Assembly: GCF_008386695.1 (NCBI RefSeq)
Contig: NZ_VUOC01000001.1
Location: 1,648,347 to 1,712,346 of the forward strand
Length of the DNA stretch: 64,000 nucleotides
Direction of reading: 5' to 3'
Origin: Chitinophaga agrisoli
Lineage (GTDB): Bacteria; Bacteroidota; Bacteroidia; Chitinophagales; Chitinophagaceae
In this document: positions 43,086 through 52,151 of the stretch, one piece after another
Position numbering within the stretch: the stretch's first letter is position 1
How the letters are laid out: each line of letters begins with the position of its first letter
The notes under the pieces: generated by a model
The model's input: only the letters and a program-made list of their open reading frames with translations
Told to the model about the DNA's origin: nothing
Databases searched by the model: none
Made by a program: the position numbers and the translations under genes

Positions 43086-45242
43086 TTAAATCGGCGGATT
43101 AGTAATTTTCAAAGGTAAATATATAATAAATTCAGCTCCTTCATTTGGCGCCGTGTTTACTACGATCCGCCCGTTGTGTTTTTCAATAATACTAAAAACA
43201 ATAGACAATCCCAAACCAGTGCCCTCGCCTACATCCTTCGTAGTAAAGAACGGATCAAAGATTTTATCCTTCACCTCAGGCGGCATACCAACACCACTAT
43301 CTTTAATGCTGATCCGTACGCTGCTGTTCTCCAGCCCCGTGGTAATGGTAAGGGATTCCTGGCCATTCGTGCCTTTGCTCTTCATGGCATTAAAGGCATT
43401 GGTGATGATGTTCATGAACACCTGGTTCACTTTGCCGGCATAACACTCCACCTTGGGCAGCTCGCCATAGTGGCGGATCACGTTTACGTTGGACGGGATG
43501 CTGTTGCGCAGCAATACCAGCGTAGAGTCCAGCCCTTCATGCAGATCTACGGATTTCAGATCGCTTTCATCCAGCCGGCTAAAAGTGCGTAGCCCCTTCA
43601 CGATCTCCGCAGTGCGCTGCGCGCCGTCCTCTATGCCTTTCAGCAGGTCTGCGATCTCTTCATGTATATACTCAATGCCTATCTGTTTTTTGTAAGCGGC
43701 TACCTCGCGGAAAGCATGCTGTATATCCGGCGATTTCTCCAGCTGGTCATACTTCTCCAGCAGGGTCCTGATATCTTCTATATCCAGCCGCAATGGTTTT
43801 ATGTTAGAGGTCACAAAGTTGATGGGGTTGTTGATCTCATGCGCAATACCTGCCGTCAACTGACCAAGTGAGGCCATTTTCTCTTTTTCCACCAGCTGGG
43901 TCTGCGCTTCCTTCAGGTTCACCAGCGCCACGTTCAGCTCCGTATTGGCTTTTTGCAAGGCCTCCGTACGTTCTGTTACCCGGGTTTCCAGTACCACGTT
44001 CTGCTCGCGCACCAGCTGTTCATTCTCTTGCGATACCTGCAGTGCTTCCGCCTGTGATTCTTCTTTTTCCTTCTTATAGGTATTGATCTTATCCGCCAGC
44101 GCAAACGACAGCAGCACTACTTCTACGGCGGAGCCTATCAGCAATATATGACTGGTGAAGATATTATAGGGGATGATACCTACATCCTTCAGCACAAAAA
44201 TGATAATGGAAGAAATGAATACAAACCAGGCAATGATAAAGATCCTGGCCAGGCGCTCCCGTCTGGCGCGCACAATACCGTATACCAGCAGGAACACTAC
44301 CACGGATAGGGCCAGCAGGTCAATAATGCCATAAGCTACAGAAAGCTGGCCGGCCAGGCATAAAGGTATCACTGCGGTATAGGCAATGATAAAGAACCAG
44401 AATACCTTATTGATGAAAGGGGAGCGGGCCTTTACATGCAGGAAGTTCTTCACAAACGCCAGCACGCCTATACCGGAAAGTACGCCGCCCCATTGTACGC
44501 TCTGCTCCGTAAGGAAAGCGCTGTCATGCCACCAGTAACGGTAGCCAAAGCCCTGCAGGCATATCTGCGTAAAACCTACCGTGGCAATATAGAAGATGTA
44601 ATAGAAATAGCTCCAGTCCTTGGTCGTAAGGAAGATAAAGATGTTATAACAGAACATCACCAGTATAACCCCTATATACAACGCCAGGAACAGATCGTCC
44701 TTATTCAGTTTGCCCAGTATCTCCCGTTCCGTGCCTACATATGTGGGCACCAGTATTGGCTCCTTGCTCTGGATACGTAGCAGATACGTCTGTACCCCGC
44801 CGGGTGGTACATTCAGGTCAAATACAAAGTTCTGGTGATTATACGGCCGCTCATTGAACGGGCGCAGATCGCCGCTGGTGATCATCTTATACTGCCCGTC
44901 CTGGCCGGGATAGCAAAAATCTATCTCATCCAGTATCGGGTAGGTGATGTCTATCTTCAGATGCGGCTCGTTGGTATGGTTGGCTACCGTAAAACGCAAC
45001 CACAGCACATCCGTGGTAATGGCAAAATTGGGTATCTGCTTGTCTATCTTCCGGAATTGTCCCCTCGCCAGCACATCCGCCAGCTGCAGGGAATCGCTGG
45101 GGTCCAGCAGGTATTCCATCTGTCCGTATACCGCCAGTTGCAACGGCTGTTCGTGGCTGATGGTGATCGTATCGGCCAGGGCGGTAAAACGGGCGCCCAG
45201 TACAAGGACTAATAACAGGTATATAGTGAGGTTGCGCTTCAT
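43086..45242 (-). CDS. 7TMR-DISM sensor histidine kinase
   Basis: A 718-residue inner-membrane kinase. Signal peptide (MKRNLTIYLLLVLVLGARFTALA), periplasmic 7TMR-DISMED2-like beta domain (residues ~40-180, FAITTDVLWLRFTVANHTNEPHLKI), seven hydrophobic segments (~185-395), coiled coil (~400-455) and kinase core: MASLGQLTAGIAHEINNPINFV (phospho-acceptor His), ITNAFNAMKS (N box), DSGVGMPPEV and GTGLGLSIVFSIIEKHNG (G boxes). The periplasmic domain class is thought to bind carbohydrates or other small ligands. The gene lies 9 bp after the E1-like enzyme gene, so ligand synthesis and sensing may be linked; that is inference. Confidence 0.92.
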   Translation of the reverse strand: MKRNLTIYLLLVLVLGARFTALADTITISHEQPLQLAVYGQMEYLLDPSDSLQLADVLARGQFRKIDKQIPNFAITTDVLWLRFTVANHTNEPHLKIDITYPILDEIDFCYPGQDGQYKMITSGDLRPFNERPYNHQNFVFDLNVPPGGVQTYLLRIQSKEPILVPTYVGTEREILGKLNKDDLFLALYIGVILVMFCYNIFIFLTTKDWSYFYYIFYIATVGFTQICLQGFGYRYWWHDSAFLTEQSVQWGGVLSGIGVLAFVKNFLHVKARSPFINKVFWFFIIAYTAVIPLCLAGQLSVAYGIIDLLALSVVVFLLVYGIVRARRERLARIFIIAWFVFISSIIIFVLKDVGIIPYNIFTSHILLIGSAVEVVLLSFALADKINTYKKEKEESQAEALQVSQENEQLVREQNVVLETRVTERTEALQKANTELNVALVNLKEAQTQLVEKEKMASLGQLTAGIAHEINNPINFVTSNIKPLRLDIEDIRTLLEKYDQLEKSPDIQHAFREVAAYKKQIGIEYIHEEIADLLKGIEDGAQRTAEIVKGLRTFSRLDESDLKSVDLHEGLDSTLVLLRNSIPSNVNVIRHYGELPKVECYAGKVNQVFMNIITNAFNAMKSKGTNGQESLTITTGLENSSVRISIKDSGVGMPPEVKDKIFDPFFTTKDVGEGTGLGLSIVFSIIEKHNGRIVVNTAPNEGAEFIIYLPLKITNPPI

Positions 45243-45251
45243 TGCGGCGGA

Positions 45252-46373
45252 CTAGTGAGTTGATGAATGATTAAAGACCAGATCCGGATCTGCATAATAC
45301 CGGCCGGATGCGATAGGGCGCTCCAGGCATATCTCGCGGCACACATGAGCGGCCATCGCCCCTCCCAATGCTACTGCAGAGGCAAGTTGCGGCCAGGTAG
45401 TGATGGTTTTGCCTATTTCTGCAATAGAGCTGCGCAGCTTATCAGAAATATTATCAAAATCCAATATGTCGCGCACCAGCTGCATCCGCTCCTCTCCGCT
45501 AAATGTACGAATGCTGCTGTAAGATAAGTTATCCTGCACTTTTCCGTGCAAAAGAGGCCGGTCAGGCTGCAGATCAAAACGCTCAATGTCCATCATCCCC
45601 CGGTCGCTGGTCTCCATGATCACCGGTATCTGCGCGGCCCTGGCCCGTTGCCGGCTCAGGATCTTTATTTCCATACTGTCGCACTCCTCCACCAGCACAT
45701 CCAGCCGGCCGTTCTCCGTAAGGAAAGTATCTATATTATCCTCCGTAATGCCCGCGTCAAAGCAGGTCACCTGCAGAAAAGGGTCTATCTCCGCTATCTC
45801 CCTGGCTACGATCGTGGTCTTTAGCAAGCCAATATTATAGGCGCCCGCCCGTATCCGGTTCAGGTTACTCAGGTCCAGGGTATCAAAATCCGCTATGCGT
45901 ATCTCCCCGCAAAGCCGCTCTATAGCAATGGTCAACGCGGCAGACTGTCCTACGGAAAGGCCAATAATGCCAATTTTCTTATGGGCCAGCTGTTGCATCT
46001 CTGCGGCGGTGATCTTATGCTGGTTACGGCTGGTGCGCAGTTCTACAAACTCCGCCTCGTCCAGCAGGTGCACCATACGTTGGGACCAGGGATAGTATAC
46101 CCATACGCCATATTCCTCAGCAGGGCCGCTGCCCAGCTGTATGGCTATTTTCTCTTCTAAAATGGGATCAGATAACCGCTCCCCGGGATGCCGGGTCTTG
46201 ATCAGCTCCTTCAGCTGCTGGCGGATGGTGTCATATACCTGGATGGCAGGATGGGCGGTTAGCAGCGCCTTAAATGCAGCCAGCTGCGCCGGGTGTTTCA
46301 GTCGGAAGAATTGAACGGTCTTTATAGCATCATCCTTGCTGGTAAGCAGGGTCCTTTCTGTTGTGAGACTCAT
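45252..46373 (-). CDS. E1/ThiF-like adenylating enzyme in a signalling operon
   Basis: A 373-residue cytoplasmic protein with a Rossmann adenylation domain like ThiF/MoeB/E1 and like the N-terminal half of Rv1355c-type proteins. Seen: KIGIIGLSVGQSAALTIA (nucleotide loop, ~134-150), IADFDTLDLSNLNR (Asp162/164, Asn170, Arg173), Lys185 in GLLKTTIVAREI and Asp232 in VEECDS, which are the ATP/Mg-contacting set of the family. No CxxC zinc pairs are present and no nitroreductase domain follows. The N-terminal ~130 residues are helical with a YGVWVYYPWS segment. It would adenylate a carboxyl group of a peptide, small protein or metabolite. It is the second gene of the operon, 16 bp after the GNAT-like gene. 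Confidence 0.82.
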   Translation of the reverse strand: MSLTTERTLLTSKDDAIKTVQFFRLKHPAQLAAFKALLTAHPAIQVYDTIRQQLKELIKTRHPGERLSDPILEEKIAIQLGSGPAEEYGVWVYYPWSQRMVHLLDEAEFVELRTSRNQHKITAAEMQQLAHKKIGIIGLSVGQSAALTIAIERLCGEIRIADFDTLDLSNLNRIRAGAYNIGLLKTTIVAREIAEIDPFLQVTCFDAGITEDNIDTFLTENGRLDVLVEECDSMEIKILSRQRARAAQIPVIMETSDRGMMDIERFDLQPDRPLLHGKVQDNLSYSSIRTFSGEERMQLVRDILDFDNISDKLRSSIAEIGKTITTWPQLASAVALGGAMAAHVCREICLERPIASGRYYADPDLVFNHSSTH

Positions 46374-46389
46374 ATATGGCTTTATTGTT

Positions 46390-47115
46390 TCATTTCACAA
46401 GTAACAGGTTATCATGTTGGGGTGCTTTGCGGATGCGCAGATCATAATCCAGTATCATCTCGCCCTTAGGCCCTTTTTCAACAATCGTTTGCACAGGATT
46501 GTTGCGCAGATGCATGATCTTTTCCCTTTCCTCCGGATGCGCGCCCCGCTGTTCCCAGGGGTCTTCCAGTATCATCGCGGTTGCGATCAGGTCTTCCTTC
46601 GGATAGTAGAAGGTACCCTGGTTGCCCACCGCCGTCAGTATCTTATAACCGGTTTTACTGCTGTTTTTAAAAGTGGTCTGTGCGCAGAAGCTTAAGAAAG
46701 TAGTAATAGGCAATTGGCTCAAAACAGCATTCACCACCCGGAACAATACAATGCTGCCCACGCCCCAGCCGGCTACCTCACGGGAGTTCCACAGCCCGCA
46801 GAACTCGCCGGTGCCGCCCTGCAGATGCAATTGCTTCACTATGTCGTAAATGCGCACATCCATGGTGTTGATTGCAGATTCTATCGGTAAGGGCACACTC
46901 CCCCCCGATAGCTGGATACGGCATCCGCCATAGATCTTATCCGAATCTTCCGATGTTACAGTGATCAGGTAGGCATACGGCTCATACATCCAATCTATAC
47001 TTGCGGATGTTACTTTCGTCACTCCATATGCTTCCAATACTTTCCTGTGCCCGCCTATGTACTGCATACACTCTTCGGGATAGTCAATTGCCCTGAATAC
47101 TCTTACCTTAAGCAT
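46390..47115 (-). CDS. Putative GNAT-fold acyltransferase, first gene of the signalling operon
   Basis: A 241-residue protein without signal peptide. The layout resembles GNAT or LuxI/FeeM-type synthases: a strand-rich start, KIYGGCRIQLSGGSVPLPIE (~80-100), where these enzymes have a VAR(D/L)xGxxVGGxRL-type strand pair, then CGLWNSREVAGWGVGSIVLFRVVNAVLS (~105-135) as the cofactor-binding turn and helix, LSFCAQTTFKNSSKTGYKIL as the late strand-helix, and a charged C-terminal tail. The assignment is by pattern and remains tentative. As the first gene of the operon with an E1-like enzyme and three phosphorelay proteins, it may make an acylated signal or precursor. Confidence 0.5.
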   Translation of the reverse strand: MLKVRVFRAIDYPEECMQYIGGHRKVLEAYGVTKVTSASIDWMYEPYAYLITVTSEDSDKIYGGCRIQLSGGSVPLPIESAINTMDVRIYDIVKQLHLQGGTGEFCGLWNSREVAGWGVGSIVLFRVVNAVLSQLPITTFLSFCAQTTFKNSSKTGYKILTAVGNQGTFYYPKEDLIATAMILEDPWEQRGAHPEEREKIMHLRNNPVQTIVEKGPKGEMILDYDLRIRKAPQHDNLLLVK

Positions 47116-47695
47116 GTATAGGAATGCTTTTAATTTTTAAACACTGGCTAAACATCACAAACACAGCATCCAGCTTTACTTGTTAGTTAGTTGTTAGTTA
47201 GTATAAGTCAATTAATTATTATGATGCACGGTTGCCTCTTAAGCATGCTTACCTAATAGAATGGACCCTTGCGGATACCATTTCCTAACCGGTGGTGATG
47301 ACCCATGACACATTTTGTCGGCATTTGCTCATAGTTAGGCAACAAGGGCAGGAGTAACAATCTGCTGCGCTATTCTACAGCCTGGTACCGCCCGGGATAA
47401 ATAGTCGTGATAAAATCCAGAATAGTTACGCTTAACTTTTCTCCACATGAAGGTACTGGTAAAATAATATTATTTCCACAATAAATTATAATGATTTTTT
47501 AGGCTGGTAAAGGAGAAGTGAAGAAATACGAGGTTAAATATCCGGAGATTGCGTATTACATCCGGCGTTTACAAATGACCTAAACTGGTGGTAAACTGAT
47601 AGAAATGGTTTAATATTTGTAGCTTTATGACCCGCCGCCTTTCGCTTTGCTTATATTTCATATGTCATTATATCATCAATTTCAATACTATTGAT
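47116..47695. other. AT-rich intergenic region upstream of two divergent genes
   Basis: About 580 bp with no credible gene. It must hold promoters for the five-gene signalling operon (minus) and for superoxide dismutase (plus). It contains short direct repeats of TTAG/GTTAG (47181-47203), a 12 bp palindrome taagcatgctta (47240-47251) and, before the dismutase, a weak -7-like AATATTTG (47612-47619). Confidence 0.5.
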
Positions 47696-48430
47696 ATGGA
47701 TAAGAGAGAATTCATCAAGCTGGCAGGCCTGGCAGGCGCAGCCGCTATTAGCAACCCAACCGGTTTACTCGCTGCCTCACCCGCTACCCTCAGCGCAGCT
47801 AAAGGAACCGGCCCTAAAGCGCCCTTTGAACTGCCGCCGCTGCCTTATGCCACAAACGCCCTGGAGCCTAACATTGATAAAATGACCATGGAGATCCACC
47901 ACGATAAACACCACGGCGCCTATGTAAAGAACCTGAACGACGCAGTGAACGGAACCGCATTCGCCAGCCTTACGCTGGAAGAGATCCTGAACAAGGTCAC
48001 AGAAAAAGACAAGGCTATACGTAATAACGCCGGTGGCCATTACAATCACTCCCTCTTCTGGACCCTGCTCTCCGCACAGAAAACTACGCCTTCAGAAAAA
48101 CTGAAGTCTGCCATCAACAGCGCATTCGGAAGCTGGGATGCTTTCCAGCAGAAATTCAACGATGCCGCAAAAACAGTATTCGGCTCTGGCTGGGCCTGGC
48201 TTATCGTTACGCCGGATAAAAAGCTCACCGTCATAAATACGCCTAACCAGGATAACCCGCTCATGCATCAGATCGTGCAGACTAAGGGAATACCTGTACT
48301 GGGCCTGGATGTGTGGGAACATGCTTACTACCTCAAATACCAGAACCGCCGGCCTGATTATATCAGCGCTTTCTGGAACGTAGTGAACTGGAACGAAGTG
48401 GAGAAACAATATGATATGGCCATGAAATGA
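47696..48430 (+). CDS. Exported Fe/Mn superoxide dismutase
   Basis: A 244-residue enzyme from the ATG at 47696 ([19 protein letters not shown]); the frame is open 69 bp further but that part looks random. It converts superoxide to hydrogen peroxide and oxygen. Metal ligands: His in [13 protein letters not shown], His in [10 protein letters not shown], and Asp and His in [24 protein letters not shown] is the second family signature. Compared with cytoplasmic members it has ~45 extra N-terminal residues: KRE-FIK, a hydrophobic alanine-rich helix and a Ser/Ala linker, resembling a Tat or Sec signal although only one Arg is present. A periplasmic location is therefore likely. Single gene, followed by a GCTAA-type hairpin. 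Confidence 0.92.
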   Translation: MDKREFIKLAGLAGAAAISNPTGLLAASPATLSAAKGTGPKAPFELPPLPYATNALEPNIDKMTMEIHHDKHHGAYVKNLNDAVNGTAFASLTLEEILNKVTEKDKAIRNNAGGHYNHSLFWTLLSAQKTTPSEKLKSAINSAFGSWDAFQQKFNDAAKTVFGSGWAWLIVTPDKKLTVINTPNQDNPLMHQIVQTKGIPVLGLDVWEHAYYLKYQNRRPDYISAFWNVVNWNEVEKQYDMAMK

Positions 48431-48440
48431 TCTGGCCTTT

Positions 48441-48483
48441 AGCTGTTAGCTCTTAGCCTGGCTAAAAGCTAACAGCTAATAAC
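48441..48483. repeat. GCTAA-rich hairpin between SOD and glycosyltransferase
   Basis: agctgttagct (48441-48451) pairs with agctaacagct (48468-48478). The second arm, GGCTAAAAGCTAACAGCTAATAAC, is a copy of the dispersed family also seen at 56860 and 62375. It contains the stop codon and last codons of the glycosyltransferase gene on the minus strand. Confidence 0.8.
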
Positions 48484-49790
48484 TTCGGTATAAAATGCCA
48501 CAACGTTAGCTGTATCGTAACAAGCGTACTTATAAACAAACACAACAACCCGCCCCTGTATTTTCGTTGCAACAATAATACCCCGCTCATCACCACCAAT
48601 ATAATATATAGTAACCCATACCCCGTTTCCCATAAACTCCAGGATACATTAGCCTGCAGCCTGGCCCTTAAAAAAGGATCTTGCGCATAAGGTAATAACG
48701 CGGTCCTGTACACGCCCGCCAGCGGCAACAGCATCAATGCAATACCTATAAGGATACCCGTTAGTAACAACAACCCCACATTCCATCCCAACAAATGCTG
48801 CCGGCCTTCCGCCAGCCGGTATACCTGCCAGGCCGCCAGGAAGGAGAGGGGCAGGCAGCAAAGGGAGGAGGGCCATGCCAGCAGGGATACCCACAGCAAT
48901 ACCCACATCCAGGTTTTAAGGTCTTTTAGCTCCAGCGGTTGCGCCGCGCTGTAAACAGACATAGCGGGTTTGCGCCCCCGCAGGTAGTTAAACAGGAATA
49001 TACAGGCCGGGAAGCTACCTGCCCACAACACCCGGTAGTAAAAATAAGCGCTGTTGTACCAGTGCCCGGCAATAGCCTGCAGGCCCAGCTGGTGACGAAG
49101 GAACGCCATAACAGGCGCCCAGCCGTATGCAAAACCGGCATAGCTAAGCCATATGGCGGTGGGCAAGCAGGCGCAAAGCACCAGCATCGCCAGCTGTCCT
49201 GCTTTAACAGGCAGGCTGCCTTTACTGGCAATCCAGCAAAACAGCAGCACCAGCAGGCCCAGGATCAGAACCGCCGGCCCCTGGGTAAGCATGGCCAGCC
49301 CAAGGCAAACACCGCTAAGGATCACCGGGCGCATAGGCGCCGTGCTATAGTTAATGCGGTACGCGCAGTAAATAAACAGGAAGAAAAAGTAATTGAAAAG
49401 CGGGGCGGTCATACCGGATTTAAACAGCAGATGGGGCAGCCAGCAGGCAGCGTATACCAGCGCCCACCAGGCGCCCAGCCGCTCATCTCCGGCCTTTTGG
49501 CTAATGGCATAACCCGTAAGCAGGGTAAGGATGCCTATGATCGCGTTGGGAAAACGGGCGGCAAATGCACTGTTGCCAAATACCGCCATACTGCCGGCCT
49601 GCAGCCATAAGAATAAAGGAGGGGTATAGTCTGGGTTAAGGTCCGCCGGCGGCATGGCATAATGGCCATTCATAATCATATCCCAGGCGGCTGCTGCTAA
49701 ATGTGCCTCCTGCGGAGCTACCAGTGGTACCGCTCCCAGGAATGGTATAAACAGCAGGCCTGCTGCTATGGCAATGATCAGGTACTTCAT
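48462..49790 (-). CDS. ArnT/PMT-like membrane glycosyltransferase (GT-C fold)
   Basis: A 442-residue polytopic membrane protein with about eleven hydrophobic segments. The first periplasmic loop has APQEAHLAAAAWDMIMNGHY and YTPPLFLWLQAG, matching the (D/E)E...PPL pattern of the GT39/GT83 families, which move a sugar from a polyprenyl phosphate donor to lipid A, protein or polymer. The acidic residue at the expected catalytic place is the Glu in PQEAH. The C-terminus (KLLAVSF) is encoded by a GCTAA repeat, so the original end may have been replaced. A PAP2 phosphatase, often involved in the polyprenyl-phosphate or lipid A cycle, lies upstream on the same strand. Confidence 0.82.
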   Translation of the reverse strand: MKYLIIAIAAGLLFIPFLGAVPLVAPQEAHLAAAAWDMIMNGHYAMPPADLNPDYTPPLFLWLQAGSMAVFGNSAFAARFPNAIIGILTLLTGYAISQKAGDERLGAWWALVYAACWLPHLLFKSGMTAPLFNYFFFLFIYCAYRINYSTAPMRPVILSGVCLGLAMLTQGPAVLILGLLVLLFCWIASKGSLPVKAGQLAMLVLCACLPTAIWLSYAGFAYGWAPVMAFLRHQLGLQAIAGHWYNSAYFYYRVLWAGSFPACIFLFNYLRGRKPAMSVYSAAQPLELKDLKTWMWVLLWVSLLAWPSSLCCLPLSFLAAWQVYRLAEGRQHLLGWNVGLLLLTGILIGIALMLLPLAGVYRTALLPYAQDPFLRARLQANVSWSLWETGYGLLYIILVVMSGVLLLQRKYRGGLLCLFISTLVTIQLTLWHFIPKLLAVSF

Positions 49791-49841
49791 CCGGATGTGT
49801 TAAGTGGTTAATGTGCTTAACTACTCACCACAATGCCGGCA

Positions 49842-50552
49842 TTAGCCCAGGTTGGCTTCCAGATGATTGGGTTCCAGCTCGGCTTCCGCCAGTAGCTGTG
49901 CCTCCGCCTGCTGACAAAGCACCGGGCTTTGGGTGAGATTCTTAAATTCGAACAAACCGTATACCACAAAGCTGCATAAAGCGCCAATAATGCTGCCAAT
50001 ATAAATGTCGGCAAAGAAATGTTGCGCCAGGTAAATACGGGAATACGCCGCTATCAGGGCCAGCCCAAGGAAAAGCGGACCGCGTAATTTGTTTTTATCA
50101 ACCAGGGAAAGAAAACAGAAAAGTGAAAAAGCGCCCGCAGAGTGCCCGGAAGGGAAACTGTTTTGCCCATGCACCGTTACCCATTTTACCATATGCAGTA
50201 AAGACGGGTCCTGGAAATATAATAAAGGCCGTGGCGCATCCACTGCATGTTTAATTACCTGCACGATCACCGTCACCAGCAATATGCTCGTAAGCCCTAT
50301 AAAAAACACTTTAAACTTACGGGTCATCAGCACGATCAGCAGCACCAACCCAAAGGCGATGCCATCCCCCATATAAGTAAGACCCGTCATAAGTACATCT
50401 GCATATGGGTTATGCAGATGGTTGATCCCCATAAAAAGCTCTGCCGGTGTGAATATGCTTTGCATAACAGCCCCCGTGAGTATCCATAGTAGTAACGGCA
50501 GAAAGAAGTAGGTGTTCTTTCTAAACAATGTAACGAACGCTTTCAATGTCAA
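49842..50552 (-). CDS. PAP2-family membrane phosphatase
   Basis: A 236-residue membrane protein with about six hydrophobic segments. The three phosphatase motifs are present: KHAVDAPRP (KxxxxxxRP), PSGHSAGAF (PSGH) and SRIYLAQHFFAD (SRxxxxxHxxxD). Such enzymes dephosphorylate lipid pyrophosphates (for example undecaprenyl pyrophosphate) or lipid A. The C-terminal ~35 residues (QQAEAQLLAEAELEPNHLEANLG) are acidic and lack membrane character. It starts 6 bp after the LptF/LptG-type permease stop and precedes an ArnT-like glycosyltransferase, so the three minus-strand genes may form an envelope-lipid operon. Confidence 0.9.
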   Translation of the reverse strand: MTLKAFVTLFRKNTYFFLPLLLWILTGAVMQSIFTPAELFMGINHLHNPYADVLMTGLTYMGDGIAFGLVLLIVLMTRKFKVFFIGLTSILLVTVIVQVIKHAVDAPRPLLYFQDPSLLHMVKWVTVHGQNSFPSGHSAGAFSLFCFLSLVDKNKLRGPLFLGLALIAAYSRIYLAQHFFADIYIGSIIGALCSFVVYGLFEFKNLTQSPVLCQQAEAQLLAEAELEPNHLEANLG

Positions 50553-50557
50553 ACGTT

Positions 50558-52009
50558 TTAAGTTGTAGGTTGCTTCTGGCGTTTAGCCTTTTCTAAGAAC
50601 TTTTTGATAATTTCGAATACTCTAAAATAAAACTCTTTGTTGAATAATTGCGAATCATTCATGGCTTTAACAATCAGGAAGCCCGCAATAGGCAACAGCA
50701 CGATGTTTGAAAGCCACATTCCCCCAAAGGTGGTCAGCACATCCTTACGCGCCATCTTTTCCCCAACCATGAAGAATATATTAAATATAACAAAAAAGAT
50801 CACTGCAAAAACCAGCGGCGTGCCCAAACCACCCTTACGGATAATGGAACCCAGCGGCGCCCCTATCAGGAACATTACCACACAGGCAAAGGCCAGGGTG
50901 AACTTACGCTGCCATTCCACCTTGTGTAGCAGCATCACCGCATGTTTATCCCCAAACTCCTTGGCCGTGCCTTCCAGGTTGCTGTTTGCTTCGCGGATGG
51001 CCTGGTCCGCACGGTCCAGCACATAACGGTAGTTCTGCTCCGGGATCAGGTCCCTGAATTCCTGTACGCCCAATGGAGGCGCTTTGTCCAGCCAGGCGCT
51101 GTCCTTCCATTTAAAGAAGGGGTAGCGCGAGGTCACATACGCATTCACGGTACGGGAAAATTTATTCTCTTCCAGCTGCAGGGAATCAATGGCTTTATCC
51201 AGCTGACGGATGTTCAGCATCTGCTGGTTAGAGGCAAACAAACCTACATCCAGCCGGCTAAAAGTAAAGGAGCTCAGGTCAAACGCCTTTTTGTATTCCG
51301 TAAAACCCATGCGGATGAGCTCACCGGGCACCGTAGAGCCGCGCAGGTTACGCTCCTCATAACGCCAGCCATCCTTCAGTACGAAGTACAGGAAACGTTT
51401 GTTGGCAGATAGTTCCATGGTGCCCTTCCTGGCCAGTATCAGCTTGTCCGCGCCACTGCCGCCGGCCCCGCTCTGGTCAAAGATCATCACCTGGTGAATG
51501 GTCTTATTATCTTTCTCCTTACGGGCTACTTTGATCGTATAGCCGGGTATGTCACTATAGAATATGCCCGCCTTTATATTAAAGGCCGGTTTGGAGTTGG
51601 TGATATCATATAAAAGGGATTTGGCGCGGAGGTTGGCCACGGGTATCACATAGTTGGCAAAAAGAAAGGCCAGTACGCCAATGCCCATACATACAAATAA
51701 CAACGGGCGGATAAAACGCAGCAATGAGATGCCGGAAGACTTCAGCGCCACCAGCTCAAAGCTCTCGCCCAGGTTGCCAAAGGTCATAATGGCCGATAAG
51801 AGTACCGCCAGGGGCAGGGCCAGCGTAATAAGGCTGGCGCTGGTATAGGAAATAAGCTCCAGGATAACAGGCAGGTCCAGCCCCTTGCCCACCAGGTCAT
51901 CTATGTACTTCCACAGGAACTGCATCAGTAACACAAACCAGGTTACAAAGAACGTGGCGATGAAAGGCCCCAGGAATGTTTTGATAATGAGCTTATCGAG
52001 TTTTTTCAC
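50558..52009 (-). CDS. LptF/LptG (YjgP/YjgQ) family permease
   Basis: A 483-residue inner-membrane protein of the lipopolysaccharide transporter permease family, which together with LptB and LptC extracts LPS from the inner membrane. Seen: KLDKLIIKTFLGPFIATFFVTWFVLLMQFLWKY at the N-terminus, a group of three N-terminal and three C-terminal membrane segments, a large periplasmic beta domain between them (residues ~110-370), and VMFLIGAPLGSIIRKGGLGTP near 390, a family hallmark. The start is a GTG (52007-52009). Bacteroidota often carry one or two such permeases encoded apart; which of LptF or LptG it is cannot be decided here. Confidence 0.9.
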   Translation of the reverse strand: MKKLDKLIIKTFLGPFIATFFVTWFVLLMQFLWKYIDDLVGKGLDLPVILELISYTSASLITLALPLAVLLSAIMTFGNLGESFELVALKSSGISLLRFIRPLLFVCMGIGVLAFLFANYVIPVANLRAKSLLYDITNSKPAFNIKAGIFYSDIPGYTIKVARKEKDNKTIHQVMIFDQSGAGGSGADKLILARKGTMELSANKRFLYFVLKDGWRYEERNLRGSTVPGELIRMGFTEYKKAFDLSSFTFSRLDVGLFASNQQMLNIRQLDKAIDSLQLEENKFSRTVNAYVTSRYPFFKWKDSAWLDKAPPLGVQEFRDLIPEQNYRYVLDRADQAIREANSNLEGTAKEFGDKHAVMLLHKVEWQRKFTLAFACVVMFLIGAPLGSIIRKGGLGTPLVFAVIFFVIFNIFFMVGEKMARKDVLTTFGGMWLSNIVLLPIAGFLIVKAMNDSQLFNKEFYFRVFEIIKKFLEKAKRQKQPTT

Positions 52010-52151
52010 TACTGAATAATTAATTATTACGATTTAGCTTTACAGCTTATCCGCCAACACCATGGCCGCGCTTGTTTTCCGCAAACCAGCCGCAATTTAC
52101 TATGATTTCCGGTAGCGCAGCCATAGCCACGGATATGATACCGTTAATAAT

